Below, piece by piece: positions 29,005 to 37,077 of a stretch of DNA of 64,000 bases (the stretch's first letter is position 1; every line of letters begins with the position of its first letter). Made by a program: the position numbers and the translations under genes. Below the pieces are notes generated by a model that made no database searches, was not told where the DNA came from, and saw nothing but the letters and a program-made list of their open reading frames with translations. The stretch is taken from the NCBI RefSeq assembly GCF_002188465.1, contig NZ_NINW01000037.1, forward strand, positions 62,001-126,000, written 5' to 3'. Origin of the DNA: Pigmentiphaga sp. NML080357 (GTDB lineage Bacteria; Pseudomonadota; Gammaproteobacteria; Burkholderiales; Burkholderiaceae_B).

Positions 29005-29382
29005 ATGAGCAATTTGACGATATCGGGTAGCCAGTCCACGCCCGCCATCTCCGGCGATTGGGAAGCGGGCGTGCTTACCATGACCGGCGATTCGTATCCG
29101 GAAAACTCCTTCGATCTGTTCAACCAGGTCATAGACTGGGTCGAGCGCTTCCTGGCCGACGGCAAGCGTCCGCTGTCGCTCGAGCTGCATTTGCTCTACT
29201 TGAATACCAGCAGCGTCCGCGCGATCATGGACGTATTCGATCTGCTCGAAGACGCCCATGCCGCCGGCCACCCGGTTGCCGTCAACTGGCACTACGACCG
29301 GCGCAACGAGCGGGTGGCGGAACTGGCCGAGGAGTTCAGGGAGGACTGCACCTTTCCGTTCGCCATCGTCGCTCACGACTGA
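29005..29382 (+). CDS. siaC: SiaC regulatory phosphoprotein (DUF1987)
   Basis: A 125-residue SiaC-family protein. The conserved GDSYPENSFDLFNQVIDWV and ELHLLYLNTSSVRAIMDVFDLLEDA blocks are intact. Thr68 in YLNTSSV falls exactly at the position phosphorylated by SiaB in Pseudomonas. Unphosphorylated SiaC binds and activates the diguanylate cyclase SiaD. The C-terminal half keeps a VAVNWHYDRRNERVAELAEEF helix. It lies between siaB and siaD, with about ten bases to the latter. Confidence 0.88.
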   Translation: MSNLTISGSQSTPAISGDWEAGVLTMTGDSYPENSFDLFNQVIDWVERFLADGKRPLSLELHLLYLNTSSVRAIMDVFDLLEDAHAAGHPVAVNWHYDRRNERVAELAEEFREDCTFPFAIVAHD

Positions 29383-29391
29383 CCCGCCGCC

Positions 29392-30180
29392 ATGAAACGC
29401 GACACCGAGGACCTAGGCCGGCGCATCGAGCGCCTGCTGGCCACGCCGGAATACCTGGACCACCCGCTGCACGTGGCCCTGGGCCAGCTTTGGCATGCCT
29501 TCCTCGACCAGTCCGCCCGCCTGGAGCGCGTCACCCATATCTCCGACGGCTATCAGTCGCTGGCCAAGCAGCGCGAGAACGACCTCGATGAGCGATTCCA
29601 GAAGCAGCTTCGCAAATTGGAAAAACTGGCGCGCATCTCCGACCACTACCAGCGCATGATGCAGGACCTGAACGTAGCCTTGAGCGACGCGTCCAATCGC
29701 GACGTGCTGACGGGGCTGGCCAACCGCCGGCATCTCATGCACCGGCTCAAGGAGGAAAGCGAGCGCTCCTCGCGCTCCGGCCAGCCCTACACGGTGGCGA
29801 TGCTGGACATCGATCACTTCAAGCTGATCAACGACACGCTGGGTCATGCGGCCGGCGATCGCGTACTGGTGGAGGTCGGCCGCATCCTGGAAGGATCGCT
29901 GCGCGAATACGACCTGTGCGGGCGCTGGGGCGGCGAGGAATTCATGCTGCTGCTGCCGGGCACCACGCCGGCGTCGGCCCAGGTCCTGGCCGAGCGGATC
30001 TGCCAGCGCATACGCGACCACGCCTGCGCGCCCGAGAACAACCTGTCCATCAGCGCCAGCGTGGGAATCAGCGCCTACCGCCACGGCGAACACTATTCGG
30101 AAACCGTCGAACGCGCCGACGCGGCCTTGCTGGAAGCCAAGCGCCGCGGCCGCGACTGCATCGTCCTGTCGGCAAGCTGA
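29392..30180 (+). CDS. siaD: SiaD-type diguanylate cyclase
   Basis: A 262-residue GGDEF protein without membrane segments. An N-terminal helical region of about 100 residues (including KQRENDLDERFQKQLRKLEKL, probably a coiled coil, the site where SiaC binds in Pseudomonas) precedes the cyclase domain. DVLTGLANRRHLMHRL, MLDIDHFKLINDTLGH and the active-site GGEEF (WGGEEFMLLLP) are present, with a product-inhibition I-site RxxD (REYD) five residues upstream. It makes c-di-GMP, controlling aggregation and biofilm in the Pseudomonas system. It is the last gene of siaABCD. Confidence 0.9.
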   Translation: MKRDTEDLGRRIERLLATPEYLDHPLHVALGQLWHAFLDQSARLERVTHISDGYQSLAKQRENDLDERFQKQLRKLEKLARISDHYQRMMQDLNVALSDASNRDVLTGLANRRHLMHRLKEESERSSRSGQPYTVAMLDIDHFKLINDTLGHAAGDRVLVEVGRILEGSLREYDLCGRWGGEEFMLLLPGTTPASAQVLAERICQRIRDHACAPENNLSISASVGISAYRHGEHYSETVERADAALLEAKRRGRDCIVLSAS

Positions 30181-30220
30181 ACGCCGCCGCGACTGCGTGG
30201 CCGGGCGGGCTGCTACCCTC

Positions 30221-30226
30221 TATAAT
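30221..30226 (+). promoter_or_regulatory. -10 element ahead of the FUSC gene
   Basis: A perfect TATAAT lies about 90 bp before the FUSC start, within the 135-bp gap after siaD. The -35 region (TGGCCG-like) is poor, so an activator may be needed. Confidence 0.4.
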
Positions 30227-30315
30227 CCCCACCGCGGTCCGCCACGACGGGTACCGCAAAGCCGGGCGCCACGATCCGGCCGAGCTGGAGGAGGCTCAGT
30301 TTCAACGGGCCATCG

Positions 30316-32355
30316 ATGCACACCCAGCTTTTCCGCTTGTTCCCTGCGCTACGCCATCCCACCACCCGCAGCTTTGCGCTGCGCCTGGCCGCTGCCTCGC
30401 TGCTGGCGATGGCGGCCGCCAACGCCCTGTCCATCGCCAATCCCTGGTGGGCGGCCATGGCGGTATGGATGCTCGGCCAGCCCACGCGCGGCCTGCTGCT
30501 CGAACGCAGCCTGGCCCAGCTGCTCGGCACTCTGGCCGGCGGCCTTGCCGCCATCTTCCTGGCCACGGTCACCGGGGGCGTTCCCGCCCTGCTGCTGCCC
30601 GCCCTCGGCGTCTGGGTCGCCCTGTGCTGCGGCGCCAGCAATCTGCTGCGGCACCAGCGTTCCTACGGCGCCGCGCTGTGTGGACTGACCACCGCCGTGA
30701 TCGTGGTGTTGACGGCAGGCACGCAGATCGACGCCACGGCCTTCGCCATTGCCCGCATGCTCGACAACGCGATCGGCATCGCCGCCTCGCTGCTCGTCGT
30801 CGCCTTGTGGAACCCGACCTCTCCCACGGCGGCCGTCGTCGAAAAAGCGCGCGCACTGGTGCGCGAGGCGCTGGTGCACACGGCGGCGACCATCGAGAAC
30901 CGGCCGCTACCCGATACCCAGGCCCAGGCGCGCAGGCTGGTGGCCGCGCTGGCCGAATTGGACGCCACGGCCGAAGACTGCGCCGCCGGTTCGCTCTCCC
31001 ACCGACGTCGCCTCAAGCCCATGCGCGCGCTGCTGGGTGCCCTGCTGGACCTGATCGCCATCGCACCCGCGCTCCGCCGGCATGCCGCGGCACTGCCCGC
31101 CGCCCTGCGCGAAGACCTGCAACAGCTCGAGGCCAGCCTGTACGACCTGGCCGACACCATCGAAGCAGGACGAGGCATGCCGCTGGCCATCGTGCGAACG
31201 GCAACGCGGCAATTGCGCGGCGCGGATCCGCTGTTCGACACCTGCCTCGACGACCTGGAACAAACACTGGCCAGCATCGCCGCGAGCTATCGCGACATGG
31301 CGGCGTCGCTTCCCGGCGTTGCGCCTTCCAGTCAGGTCAACGCGCTGCCCGCACGCCGGCCCGATTACGCCGGCGTGCGGCTGGCCGCATCGCGCGGACT
31401 CTCGGTCTGCTTCCTGGCGGCCGCGGCATGGCTGGCTTCCGGTTGGGAACCGATGCGCTACCTCATGCTCGGCAGCTGCATTTTCATTACGTTGTTCGCA
31501 TCGGCCGACGAACCGGCTCCGCTCATGCGCCGGATACTGGTCGGCGCCGTCGCCGCCGCCGCGATCGCCTTCGCATGGCGCCTCGCCATCGCGCCCCTGC
31601 TGGAAAGCGCGTGGCTGTCGCTCGCGCTGACCGCTCCGCTCGTGCTTGCCGCCGCCGCGGTCCAGGCCGACCGCCGCACCGCATTCGTCGGCCTCGCGTT
31701 CAACATGCTGTTCGCGGTGCTGGCGCAACCGGTCAACGTCGCATCGACCGCCCCCTCCGCCATGCTGACGATCGAAATACTGCTGCTGGCGGGCATCGCC
31801 ACAAGCTATGCCGTCTATCGATGGCTGATCCCCATGAGCACGCGCAGGCGCCGGCGGCACCTGCAGCGCGCGCTGCGCGCCGAAATCGCCGCCATCGCCC
31901 AGCGTGCCGACACGCCGCAGCGGGCCGCACGCCATCTCGCAAGGCTGCGCTTCCTGATATTGGGACTGGTGGCTCGCGCCGGCGGCGACGCCTCCACCGC
32001 GGACGGCGCCCTGGCGGCGCTGGCGCTCGGCCACGCACTGCTGCGCATGGGCACCCTGCTCCAACAGCGGCCCGATGCGGCCGAAACGCCGTGGATACGC
32101 CGCGCGCTGCAAGCCATGAGCAAGCCCCTCGCCGCGCCCCACGATGCCGGGGCGGCGCTGCAAGGCTATGCCAGCGAACTGCGCGCCACCGATGCCGCCG
32201 CCTTGCCCGCCGCGCGCTGGCTGGAAGAAGCGGCCGCGTGCCTGGTTGCCCACGCCGCGTTTTTCTCCAGCGCCACATCGCGCCTCGAATGGCCGCGCGC
32301 CGCACCGATGCTGTCGCCTACAGGCGGCTCCGCCGGACGGCACGAGCGCGCATGA
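30316..32355 (+). CDS. FUSC-family efflux protein (AaeB/fusaric-acid-resistance type)
   Basis: A 679-residue inner-membrane protein with two membrane blocks separated by a large cytoplasmic domain. The N-terminal block contains ANPWWAAMAVWMLGQPTRGLLLERSLAQLLGTLAGG, the hallmark of FUSC proteins, and NAIGIAASLLVVALWNP. The second block (about residues 350-500) repeats the pattern (RGLSVCFLAAAAWLASGWEP). Such proteins export aromatic carboxylic acids or fusaric acid, normally with an HlyD-type partner (AaeA) and a small AaeX protein, neither of which is adjacent. Linkage to the sia operon seems positional only, because a separate -10 element precedes it. Confidence 0.83.
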   Translation: MHTQLFRLFPALRHPTTRSFALRLAAASLLAMAAANALSIANPWWAAMAVWMLGQPTRGLLLERSLAQLLGTLAGGLAAIFLATVTGGVPALLLPALGVWVALCCGASNLLRHQRSYGAALCGLTTAVIVVLTAGTQIDATAFAIARMLDNAIGIAASLLVVALWNPTSPTAAVVEKARALVREALVHTAATIENRPLPDTQAQARRLVAALAELDATAEDCAAGSLSHRRRLKPMRALLGALLDLIAIAPALRRHAAALPAALREDLQQLEASLYDLADTIEAGRGMPLAIVRTATRQLRGADPLFDTCLDDLEQTLASIAASYRDMAASLPGVAPSSQVNALPARRPDYAGVRLAASRGLSVCFLAAAAWLASGWEPMRYLMLGSCIFITLFASADEPAPLMRRILVGAVAAAAIAFAWRLAIAPLLESAWLSLALTAPLVLAAAAVQADRRTAFVGLAFNMLFAVLAQPVNVASTAPSAMLTIEILLLAGIATSYAVYRWLIPMSTRRRRRHLQRALRAEIAAIAQRADTPQRAARHLARLRFLILGLVARAGGDASTADGALAALALGHALLRMGTLLQQRPDAAETPWIRRALQAMSKPLAAPHDAGAALQGYASELRATDAAALPAARWLEEAAACLVAHAAFFSSATSRLEWPRAAPMLSPTGGSAGRHERA

Positions 32356-32378
32356 ATGTCACGTGTCTCTGGGTCGAT

Positions 32379-32407
32379 TTGCATCGGGAAGATCGCAGGT
32401 ATATAAT
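32379..32407 (+). promoter_or_regulatory. Promoter of the initiator tRNA gene
   Basis: TTGCAT (32379-32384), 17-bp spacer, TATAAT (32402-32407), with the tRNA beginning 14 bp downstream. Confidence 0.75.
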
Positions 32408-32420
32408 TCATTTACTCAGA

Positions 32421-32497
32421 CGCGGGGTGGAGCAGTCTGGCAGCTCGTCGGGCTCATAACCCGAAGGTCACAGGTTCAAATCCTGTCCCCGCAACCA
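32421..32497 (+). tRNA. Initiator tRNA-fMet (CAU)
   Basis: A 77-nt cloverleaf with anticodon CAT at 32455-32457 and an encoded CCA end. The acceptor arm has the C1-A72 mismatch (CGCGGGG against CCCCGCA), and the anticodon stem has three G-C pairs (GGG/CCC). Together these identify the formyl-methionine initiator rather than an elongator. The T-loop GGTTCAAATCC is intact. Confidence 0.97.
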
Positions 32498-32506
32498 ATC
32501 TAAAAG

Positions 32507-32544
32507 CAGCCCCGATTGCATACGCATCGGGGCTGTTTGTTTTG
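32507..32544 (+). terminator. Terminator after tRNA-fMet
   Basis: CAGCCCCGAT pairs with ATCGGGGCTG around a nine-base loop, followed by TTTGTTTTG. Confidence 0.88.
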
Positions 32545-32701
32545 TGCTCTCGAGCAGGCGTCTCGCATCACGCTGATCGGATACCGAAAAATGTCGAGCA
32601 GCAATTCGCCCGACCGTTTTTTCCATCGAACGCGCACAGCCCATGCCTTGTCCCCGAAATACGTGGACACAGGCATTGATGCATCGATGCCTGCGTGGGC
32701 C

Positions 32702-33613
32702 TCAGAACTCGGCCGGACTGATGGTAGCAGTACGCATGTTCCCGTTGCGCACCTTGTAGATAGTCATGGTCAGCGTGGTGTACTGGGTACTCTGGTAGCC
32801 CGGAATTTCCTGGAGGTAAAACGACTCCGTTCTGGATAGGCTGCCCGTGTCCAGGGACATGTACCGGACGTCATAGTGGCCGGCGTCTACATTCGCCAGC
32901 GTGAACTGCTGCCCCGCGGGAATATAAAAATGGCGGACGCTCGTCCAGCCCGATCCCGCCAGATGGTTGAGCTTTCCAAAAATAGCCGTGCCGCTTTGCG
33001 TGTTGTCGATGGTCACCGTCGACAGGCCGCGGTTGCTCAGAATCGGATAGTCCCTGACATAGCCTGCTGCAGCGGGCCAAGGCTGCCCGTTCGGGGCCAG
33101 CAGCGGCGGTGCGTATGCCGGCGGGGCGGGCTCTGCCTGCACGGGATCTGCCGAAGAGTACGGCACGCGCGCCGGTCCTTTCTTCGTCGGCATGGCCAGG
33201 TAGTAGATGCCTATGAGCACGGCAATGATCAGCCCCCACGTGACGGCCCGTCCTCGCGGCTTTTCGCCGCTGTCCCGGCGTCTTGATGAGGTGGCGGCGC
33301 GGGCCGGCCGGCCTCCGGTCTGTCCCTGTGGAAAATGCGGGTGCGCATCTTTCTTCCCAGCCTGGCTTTGCCGGGCCATATCCGCTTCATTGGCTGCAAT
33401 CCATTCGTCGTGCTCTCGCCGCCTGTCCGGATCCGACAGCACTTCGTATGCGGCGTTGATGAACTTCATTGCCCTTGCAGCGGCAGCGTCCCCGGGGTTT
33501 CTGTCGGGATGGTATTTCTGCGCGAGGATCTTGTACGCCGCGCGAATGACTTCCGGGGGCGCATTTCTCGCCACCTTCAAATTGTCGTAGTGGGTGTGAA
33601 GGCGGTCACTCAT
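32702..33613 (-). CDS. J-domain protein with one membrane helix and an uncharacterised C-terminal domain
   Basis: A 303-residue protein. Residues 6-72 are a DnaJ domain (THYDNLKVARNAPPEVIRAAYKILAQ, HPD in KYHPDRNPGD, FINAAYEVLSDPDRRREHDEW), so it can stimulate an Hsp70 ATPase. A charged linker leads to a single membrane helix near 123-141 (AVTWGLIIAVLIGIYYLAMP). Beyond it are a Pro/Ala-rich stretch and a beta-rich domain of about 120 residues (NRGLSTVTIDNTQSGTAIFGK, FYIPAGQQFTLANVDAGHYDVRYM, SFYLQEIPGYQ). The C-terminal domain should be periplasmic if the J-domain is cytoplasmic. I do not recognise that domain. Codon use is slightly less GC-rich than the neighbours. Confidence 0.8.
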   Translation of the reverse strand: MSDRLHTHYDNLKVARNAPPEVIRAAYKILAQKYHPDRNPGDAAAARAMKFINAAYEVLSDPDRRREHDEWIAANEADMARQSQAGKKDAHPHFPQGQTGGRPARAATSSRRRDSGEKPRGRAVTWGLIIAVLIGIYYLAMPTKKGPARVPYSSADPVQAEPAPPAYAPPLLAPNGQPWPAAAGYVRDYPILSNRGLSTVTIDNTQSGTAIFGKLNHLAGSGWTSVRHFYIPAGQQFTLANVDAGHYDVRYMSLDTGSLSRTESFYLQEIPGYQSTQYTTLTMTIYKVRNGNMRTATISPAEF

Positions 33614-33876
33614 TGCAATCTCGAATCAACTTCTTACCGGGCAAATAATTCGTTACAGGAGCCCTAAAAATTTTTTGGCCCTGGGAAGCGACTCAAATAT
33701 ATCCCATCCGTCCCCTCTGTCCCTGGCTTGTCAGCCGGGAGGTCGGCTGGCTTGATTATTTTCCTGGGAAGCGATGTGCGCTGCATCCGATAGGGTCGGC
33801 ATTGCTGGCGAGCAGAATGCCGCGACAATCTGCCGCCATGCCGTCGACATGTCGCGACGGCGCTCCGCTCCACCTG
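33614..33876. other. AT-richer intergenic region
   Basis: No gene is supported. The sequence is lower in GC around 33640-33780, holds a CAGCCG-GGAGGT-CGGCTG hairpin (about 33731-33748) and two copies of CCTGGGAAGCGA (near 33683 and 33767), suggesting a small duplication. Confidence 0.4.
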
Positions 33877-34215
33877 CTACCGCGATGAGGAATCGCGGCT
33901 CTCCTGCGTCCCCGCGCCGCGCCGGTTGTCCGGTTTCGCGGCCTGGTCCGGACCGGTCGTGCTCGGCTTGTTGGCGGCAGGGTCTTTGCCGCCGCGGCCG
34001 GCTCCCTCGGGGATGCCCGAACGCATGCCGCCGGTCTGTGCCCCCGAAGGAAGTTCCTGGGCGCCCTTCTGTTCGGCGCCGCGGTCGTGGGTCTTGCCGT
34101 GGCCTTGGGTCGGCTTGGCGGCGTCGACCGCCTTGTCGGTGCGGCTGTCGTTGGCCAGGGCAAGCGGCGAGGCCAGGGATACGACCGCGCAAAGAATGAA
34201 ATGGGTAGCTCTCAT
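33877..34215 (-). CDS. Small secreted hypothetical protein
   Basis: A 112-residue protein with a clear signal peptide (THFILCAVVSLASPLALA, cleavage about residue 22) followed by a hydrophilic, Gly/Lys/Ala/Asp-rich chain without predicted fold (KPTQGHGKTHDRGAEQKGAQE). It should be exported to the periplasm. I do not recognise a family. An AGG-rich site near the start (rc of CCTCCATGG) supports translation. It lies between the J-domain gene and the BKACE operon on the same strand but with wide gaps. Confidence 0.5.
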   Translation of the reverse strand: MRATHFILCAVVSLASPLALANDSRTDKAVDAAKPTQGHGKTHDRGAEQKGAQELPSGAQTGGMRSGIPEGAGRGGKDPAANKPSTTGPDQAAKPDNRRGAGTQESRDSSSR

Positions 34216-34296
34216 GACGCCTCCATGGTGTGGTGGCGTCGTGCAGCAATAGGCGTTCCCGGCCTTTGCTTCCCGCGGCCTCGCCGGGGCGTTCCT

Positions 34297-35232
34297 TCAC
34301 GCCGCCAGCGCGACCTTTTCCCTCCCCTTCAGCCCCAGCATCGCCCGCGCCTCATCGGGGGTTGCGATTTCCAATCCGAACGACTCCAGTATCCCGCGTA
34401 TCTTGCTCACCTGCTGCGCGTTCGACGTGGCCAGCTCGCCCGGCCCCACCGACAGGGAGTCCTCGAGTCCGACGCGCACGTTGCCGCCCATCAGCGCGGC
34501 CTGCGTGACCATGGGCATCTGGTGACGGCCCGCGGCAAGCACCGACCACTGGTAGGCATCGCCGAACAGTTTGTCGGCGATGCGCTTCATGTGGACGAGA
34601 TTCTCGGGATCGGCGCCGATGCCGCCTAGCACGCCCAGCACGAACTGCAGGAAGATCGGCCCGCGCACGAGCCCGCGGTCCACGAAATGCTTGAGGTTGT
34701 ACAGGTGGCCCACGTCGTAGCACTCGAATTCGAAACGCGTGCCGTGCGCCTGGCCCAGGCGCTCGAAGATGGTCTCGATGTCGGCGAAGGTGTTGCGGAA
34801 GATGGCGCTGCGCGTCTTCTCCAGGTGTTCGCGCTCCCAGGCGAAGTCGAAGGTCTTCATCTTGTCGAGCACCGGGAACAGGCCGAAGTTCATGGAACCC
34901 ATGTTGCACGAGGCCATTTCGGCGGAGGCGTCGATGGCGCCCGCCAGGCGCTGCTCCAGCGTCATGGTGTGGGAGCCGCCGGTGGTGATGTTGATGACGG
35001 CGTCGGTTTCGGCGTGGATGCGCGGCAGGAATTGACGGTAGATCTCGGCTTCGAAGGCGGGTCTCCCGTCGGCCTCATGGCGGGCGTGCAGGTGCAGGAT
35101 GGCCGCGCCGGCCCGGGCCGCGGCGATGGCCTGGTCGGCGATCTGCTCGGGCGTGACGGGCAGGTGGGGCGACATGCTGGGCGTGTGCACCGATCCGGTG
35201 ACGGCGCAGGTAATGATGACTTTTCTGGGCAC
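34297..35232 (-). CDS. BKACE-type beta-keto acid cleavage enzyme
   Basis: A 311-residue protein of the 3-keto-5-aminohexanoate cleavage (BKACE, DUF849) family. These zinc enzymes condense a beta-keto acid with acetyl-CoA to give acetoacetate and a new acyl-CoA. The GTG at 35230-35232 follows AAGGAG at ideal spacing and gives the canonical N-terminus (PRKVIITCAVTGSVHTPSMSP); an ATG seven codons upstream overlaps the FAH stop. Zinc ligands are His47/His49 in LHLHARH and a Glu in RVGLEDSL. TTGGSHTMTLEQR and FELECYDVGH-like FEFECYDVGHLYNL also fit. It is the last gene of an aromatic catabolic operon, so its substrate is probably a beta-keto acid from that route. Confidence 0.88.
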   Translation of the reverse strand: MPRKVIITCAVTGSVHTPSMSPHLPVTPEQIADQAIAAARAGAAILHLHARHEADGRPAFEAEIYRQFLPRIHAETDAVINITTGGSHTMTLEQRLAGAIDASAEMASCNMGSMNFGLFPVLDKMKTFDFAWEREHLEKTRSAIFRNTFADIETIFERLGQAHGTRFEFECYDVGHLYNLKHFVDRGLVRGPIFLQFVLGVLGGIGADPENLVHMKRIADKLFGDAYQWSVLAAGRHQMPMVTQAALMGGNVRVGLEDSLSVGPGELATSNAQQVSKIRGILESFGLEIATPDEARAMLGLKGREKVALAA

Positions 35233-35252
35233 GGCTGGCTCCTTGCTGGACA

Positions 35253-36122
35253 TCACGCCGGTTCGGCGACGACGCGGTTTTCGATGTGGCCGATGCCGTC
35301 GATTTCGACGCGCATCACGTCGCCGACCCTGAGGAACGAGGGCGGGTCCATGGCGGCGCCTACGCCGGACGGGGTGCCGGTGGCGAGGATGTCGCCCGGC
35401 TCCAGCGTCATGACGGTGGAGAGGTAGGCGATCTGCTCGTAGATGCTGTAGATCATCTCGCCCGTCCTGGCTTCCTGGCGCGTTTCGCCGTTGATGCGCA
35501 TGCGCAGGGTCAGCGCCAGCGGATCGGGCACTTCGTCGTCGGTGACGATCCAAGGCCCGATGGGGCCCGTGGTGTTGAACGACTTGCCCAGCGTCATGGT
35601 GGCCGAGCGCCGCTGCCAGTCGCGCACCGAGACATCATTGCAGACGAGATAGCCGGCGATGACCTCGCGCGCCTTGTCGGCCGGCACGTGGCGGCACCGG
35701 GTGCCGATCACGACGCCCAGCTCGGCCTCGTAGTCGAGCTTGTCGGAGACGCGCGGCATGTGGACCGGATCGTAGGGTCCGTTGATGCAGCTGACCTGCT
35801 TGTTGAACCAGACCTGGCTGTCGGGCACCTCGACGCCGGCGCGCTTGGCCTCGACCACGTGCTTGCCGTAGTTCATGCCGATGGCGAGGTATTTGCTGGG
35901 ATTGGGCACCGGGGCCTCGAGCCTGACGTCGGCCAGCGGATAGCCGGGAGCGAGTTGCGGGTCGACGGCGGCCGCCCGCTGCAGCATGGCGCGCCCGCCG
36001 GCCAGCAATTCGCGCATGGTGCCCGGCAATGAGGAATCGGCCGCGGCAAGGTCGACGACGCGCGCGCCGGCGACCTTGCCGATGGAGGTCCTGCCGCGGT
36101 GGGAGAAAGTGACGAGTTTCAT
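35253..36122 (-). CDS. FAH-family hydrolase/isomerase
   Basis: A 289-residue fumarylacetoacetate-hydrolase-family enzyme. The core includes YLAIGMNYGKHVVEAKRAG, the metal-ligand block KLDYEAELGVVIGTRCRHV, YLVCNDVSVRDWQRR, and LATGTPSGVGAAMDPP. Such enzymes split acylpyruvates or isomerise 2-oxo-diacids after ring cleavage. It lies directly after the extradiol dioxygenase (10 bp) and its stop shares one base with a possible ATG of the BKACE gene. It would act on the ring-fission product. About 30-35% similar in pattern to the FAH protein at 4954-5883, which is longer at the N-terminus. Confidence 0.87.
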   Translation of the reverse strand: MKLVTFSHRGRTSIGKVAGARVVDLAAADSSLPGTMRELLAGGRAMLQRAAAVDPQLAPGYPLADVRLEAPVPNPSKYLAIGMNYGKHVVEAKRAGVEVPDSQVWFNKQVSCINGPYDPVHMPRVSDKLDYEAELGVVIGTRCRHVPADKAREVIAGYLVCNDVSVRDWQRRSATMTLGKSFNTTGPIGPWIVTDDEVPDPLALTLRMRINGETRQEARTGEMIYSIYEQIAYLSTVMTLEPGDILATGTPSGVGAAMDPPSFLRVGDVMRVEIDGIGHIENRVVAEPA

Positions 36123-36132
36123 GAATGCCTGC

Positions 36133-37068
36133 TCAAGCGTGTGAAGAAAACGGTCCTGCCAATGCCTGCGCCAGCGCGTCCGGCGGCTGGTGCCCCCAGT
36201 CGCTGATGCGGTCGTATTCGCGCACGTCGCTCCAGTCGTCCCCCACGGTGCGCCCGGTGGCGCCGATCTCGACGCGCCACCTGTCCGGGCTGACGCTGTA
36301 GAAGCTCACCATGCCGTCGTTGGCGTGCTGGCCAAGGGCATTGGCAAGCGGGGTGCCGGTACGCAGGGCGCGGTCGTAGGCCATGCCCACGCTGCGCACG
36401 TGCGCCACTTCGAAGTTGATGTGATGCAGGCGCTGCGACACGTCCGCGCCCGGCAGGAAAGCAATGGCCAGCGAGTGGTGGCGCGGATTGCAATGGAAGA
36501 ACGAGACGTGCATCTCGGTCCCGCCCATGGGCAGGCGCAGCCAGTCCGAGAGCGCGAGCCCGAGTCCCACCAGGGCGAAACGGCGCGCGGCCTCGTATTC
36601 GTCGGCGGTGCCGACCACGAAGACGAAGTGCCCGAATCCCTGGCCGCGGGTGACGAAGCCTTCCGGATAGTGCGGACTGGAAAACGGGGTGGCCGCCTCC
36701 TCCAGCCCGGTCACCCATTCCAGCGGCACGCCCCACGGCGTCTCGACCACGGCCAGCTCGCGTACGCGCCGCGCCCGCCTGGCCTCCGGGGCGCCAGCGG
36801 CAACGCGCCAGCCCTGCCCGGACAGGCGCTCCAGCACCTGGTCGTACACGCGCGCATCGGCCGCCTCGAACCCCATGCAAACCGCGTCGCCGCGCGCGCC
36901 CTCGCGCACCCAGACGCGCTGCGCCTTGTGGTCGAGGCGCCAAGTGGCGGCGCCATCGGATGCCGCTTGGCCGGGCATCAGGCCCACCACCTCGGTCAAA
37001 TAGCTGCCCAGCCGGGCCGGATCGGTGCTTTCGATGCCGATATAGGCCGCTTCGAGTCCCCTGTGCAC
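36133..37068 (-). CDS. BphC/HsaC-type extradiol ring-cleavage dioxygenase
   Basis: A 311-residue type I extradiol dioxygenase with two tandem VOC modules. Iron ligands sit at the expected places: His147 in GQGFGHFVF, His216 in RLHHINFEV and Glu267 in RWRVEIGA. Active-site His198 is in CNPRHHSLAIAF, and the proton donor Tyr is in MVSFYSVSP. It cleaves a catechol next to its hydroxyls. The substrate cannot be read from the sequence, but co-transcription with a flavin hydroxylase implies that the hydroxylase supplies the catechol. The gene lies between the Bug receptor (9 bp upstream) and FAH hydrolase genes. Confidence 0.88.
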   Translation of the reverse strand: MHRGLEAAYIGIESTDPARLGSYLTEVVGLMPGQAASDGAATWRLDHKAQRVWVREGARGDAVCMGFEAADARVYDQVLERLSGQGWRVAAGAPEARRARRVRELAVVETPWGVPLEWVTGLEEAATPFSSPHYPEGFVTRGQGFGHFVFVVGTADEYEAARRFALVGLGLALSDWLRLPMGGTEMHVSFFHCNPRHHSLAIAFLPGADVSQRLHHINFEVAHVRSVGMAYDRALRTGTPLANALGQHANDGMVSFYSVSPDRWRVEIGATGRTVGDDWSDVREYDRISDWGHQPPDALAQALAGPFSSHA

Positions 37069-37077
37069 GTCGGCCTC

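Noticed and set aside
32421-32545. Prophage or island attachment site at tRNA-fMet
   Set aside because: No integrase gene, no repeated tRNA 3' end and no phage-like genes in the following kilobases.
35233-35253. ATG start for the BKACE gene at 35253
   Set aside because: The GTG at 35232 has AAGGAG at proper spacing and yields the canonical family N-terminus; the ATG adds seven unrelated residues.
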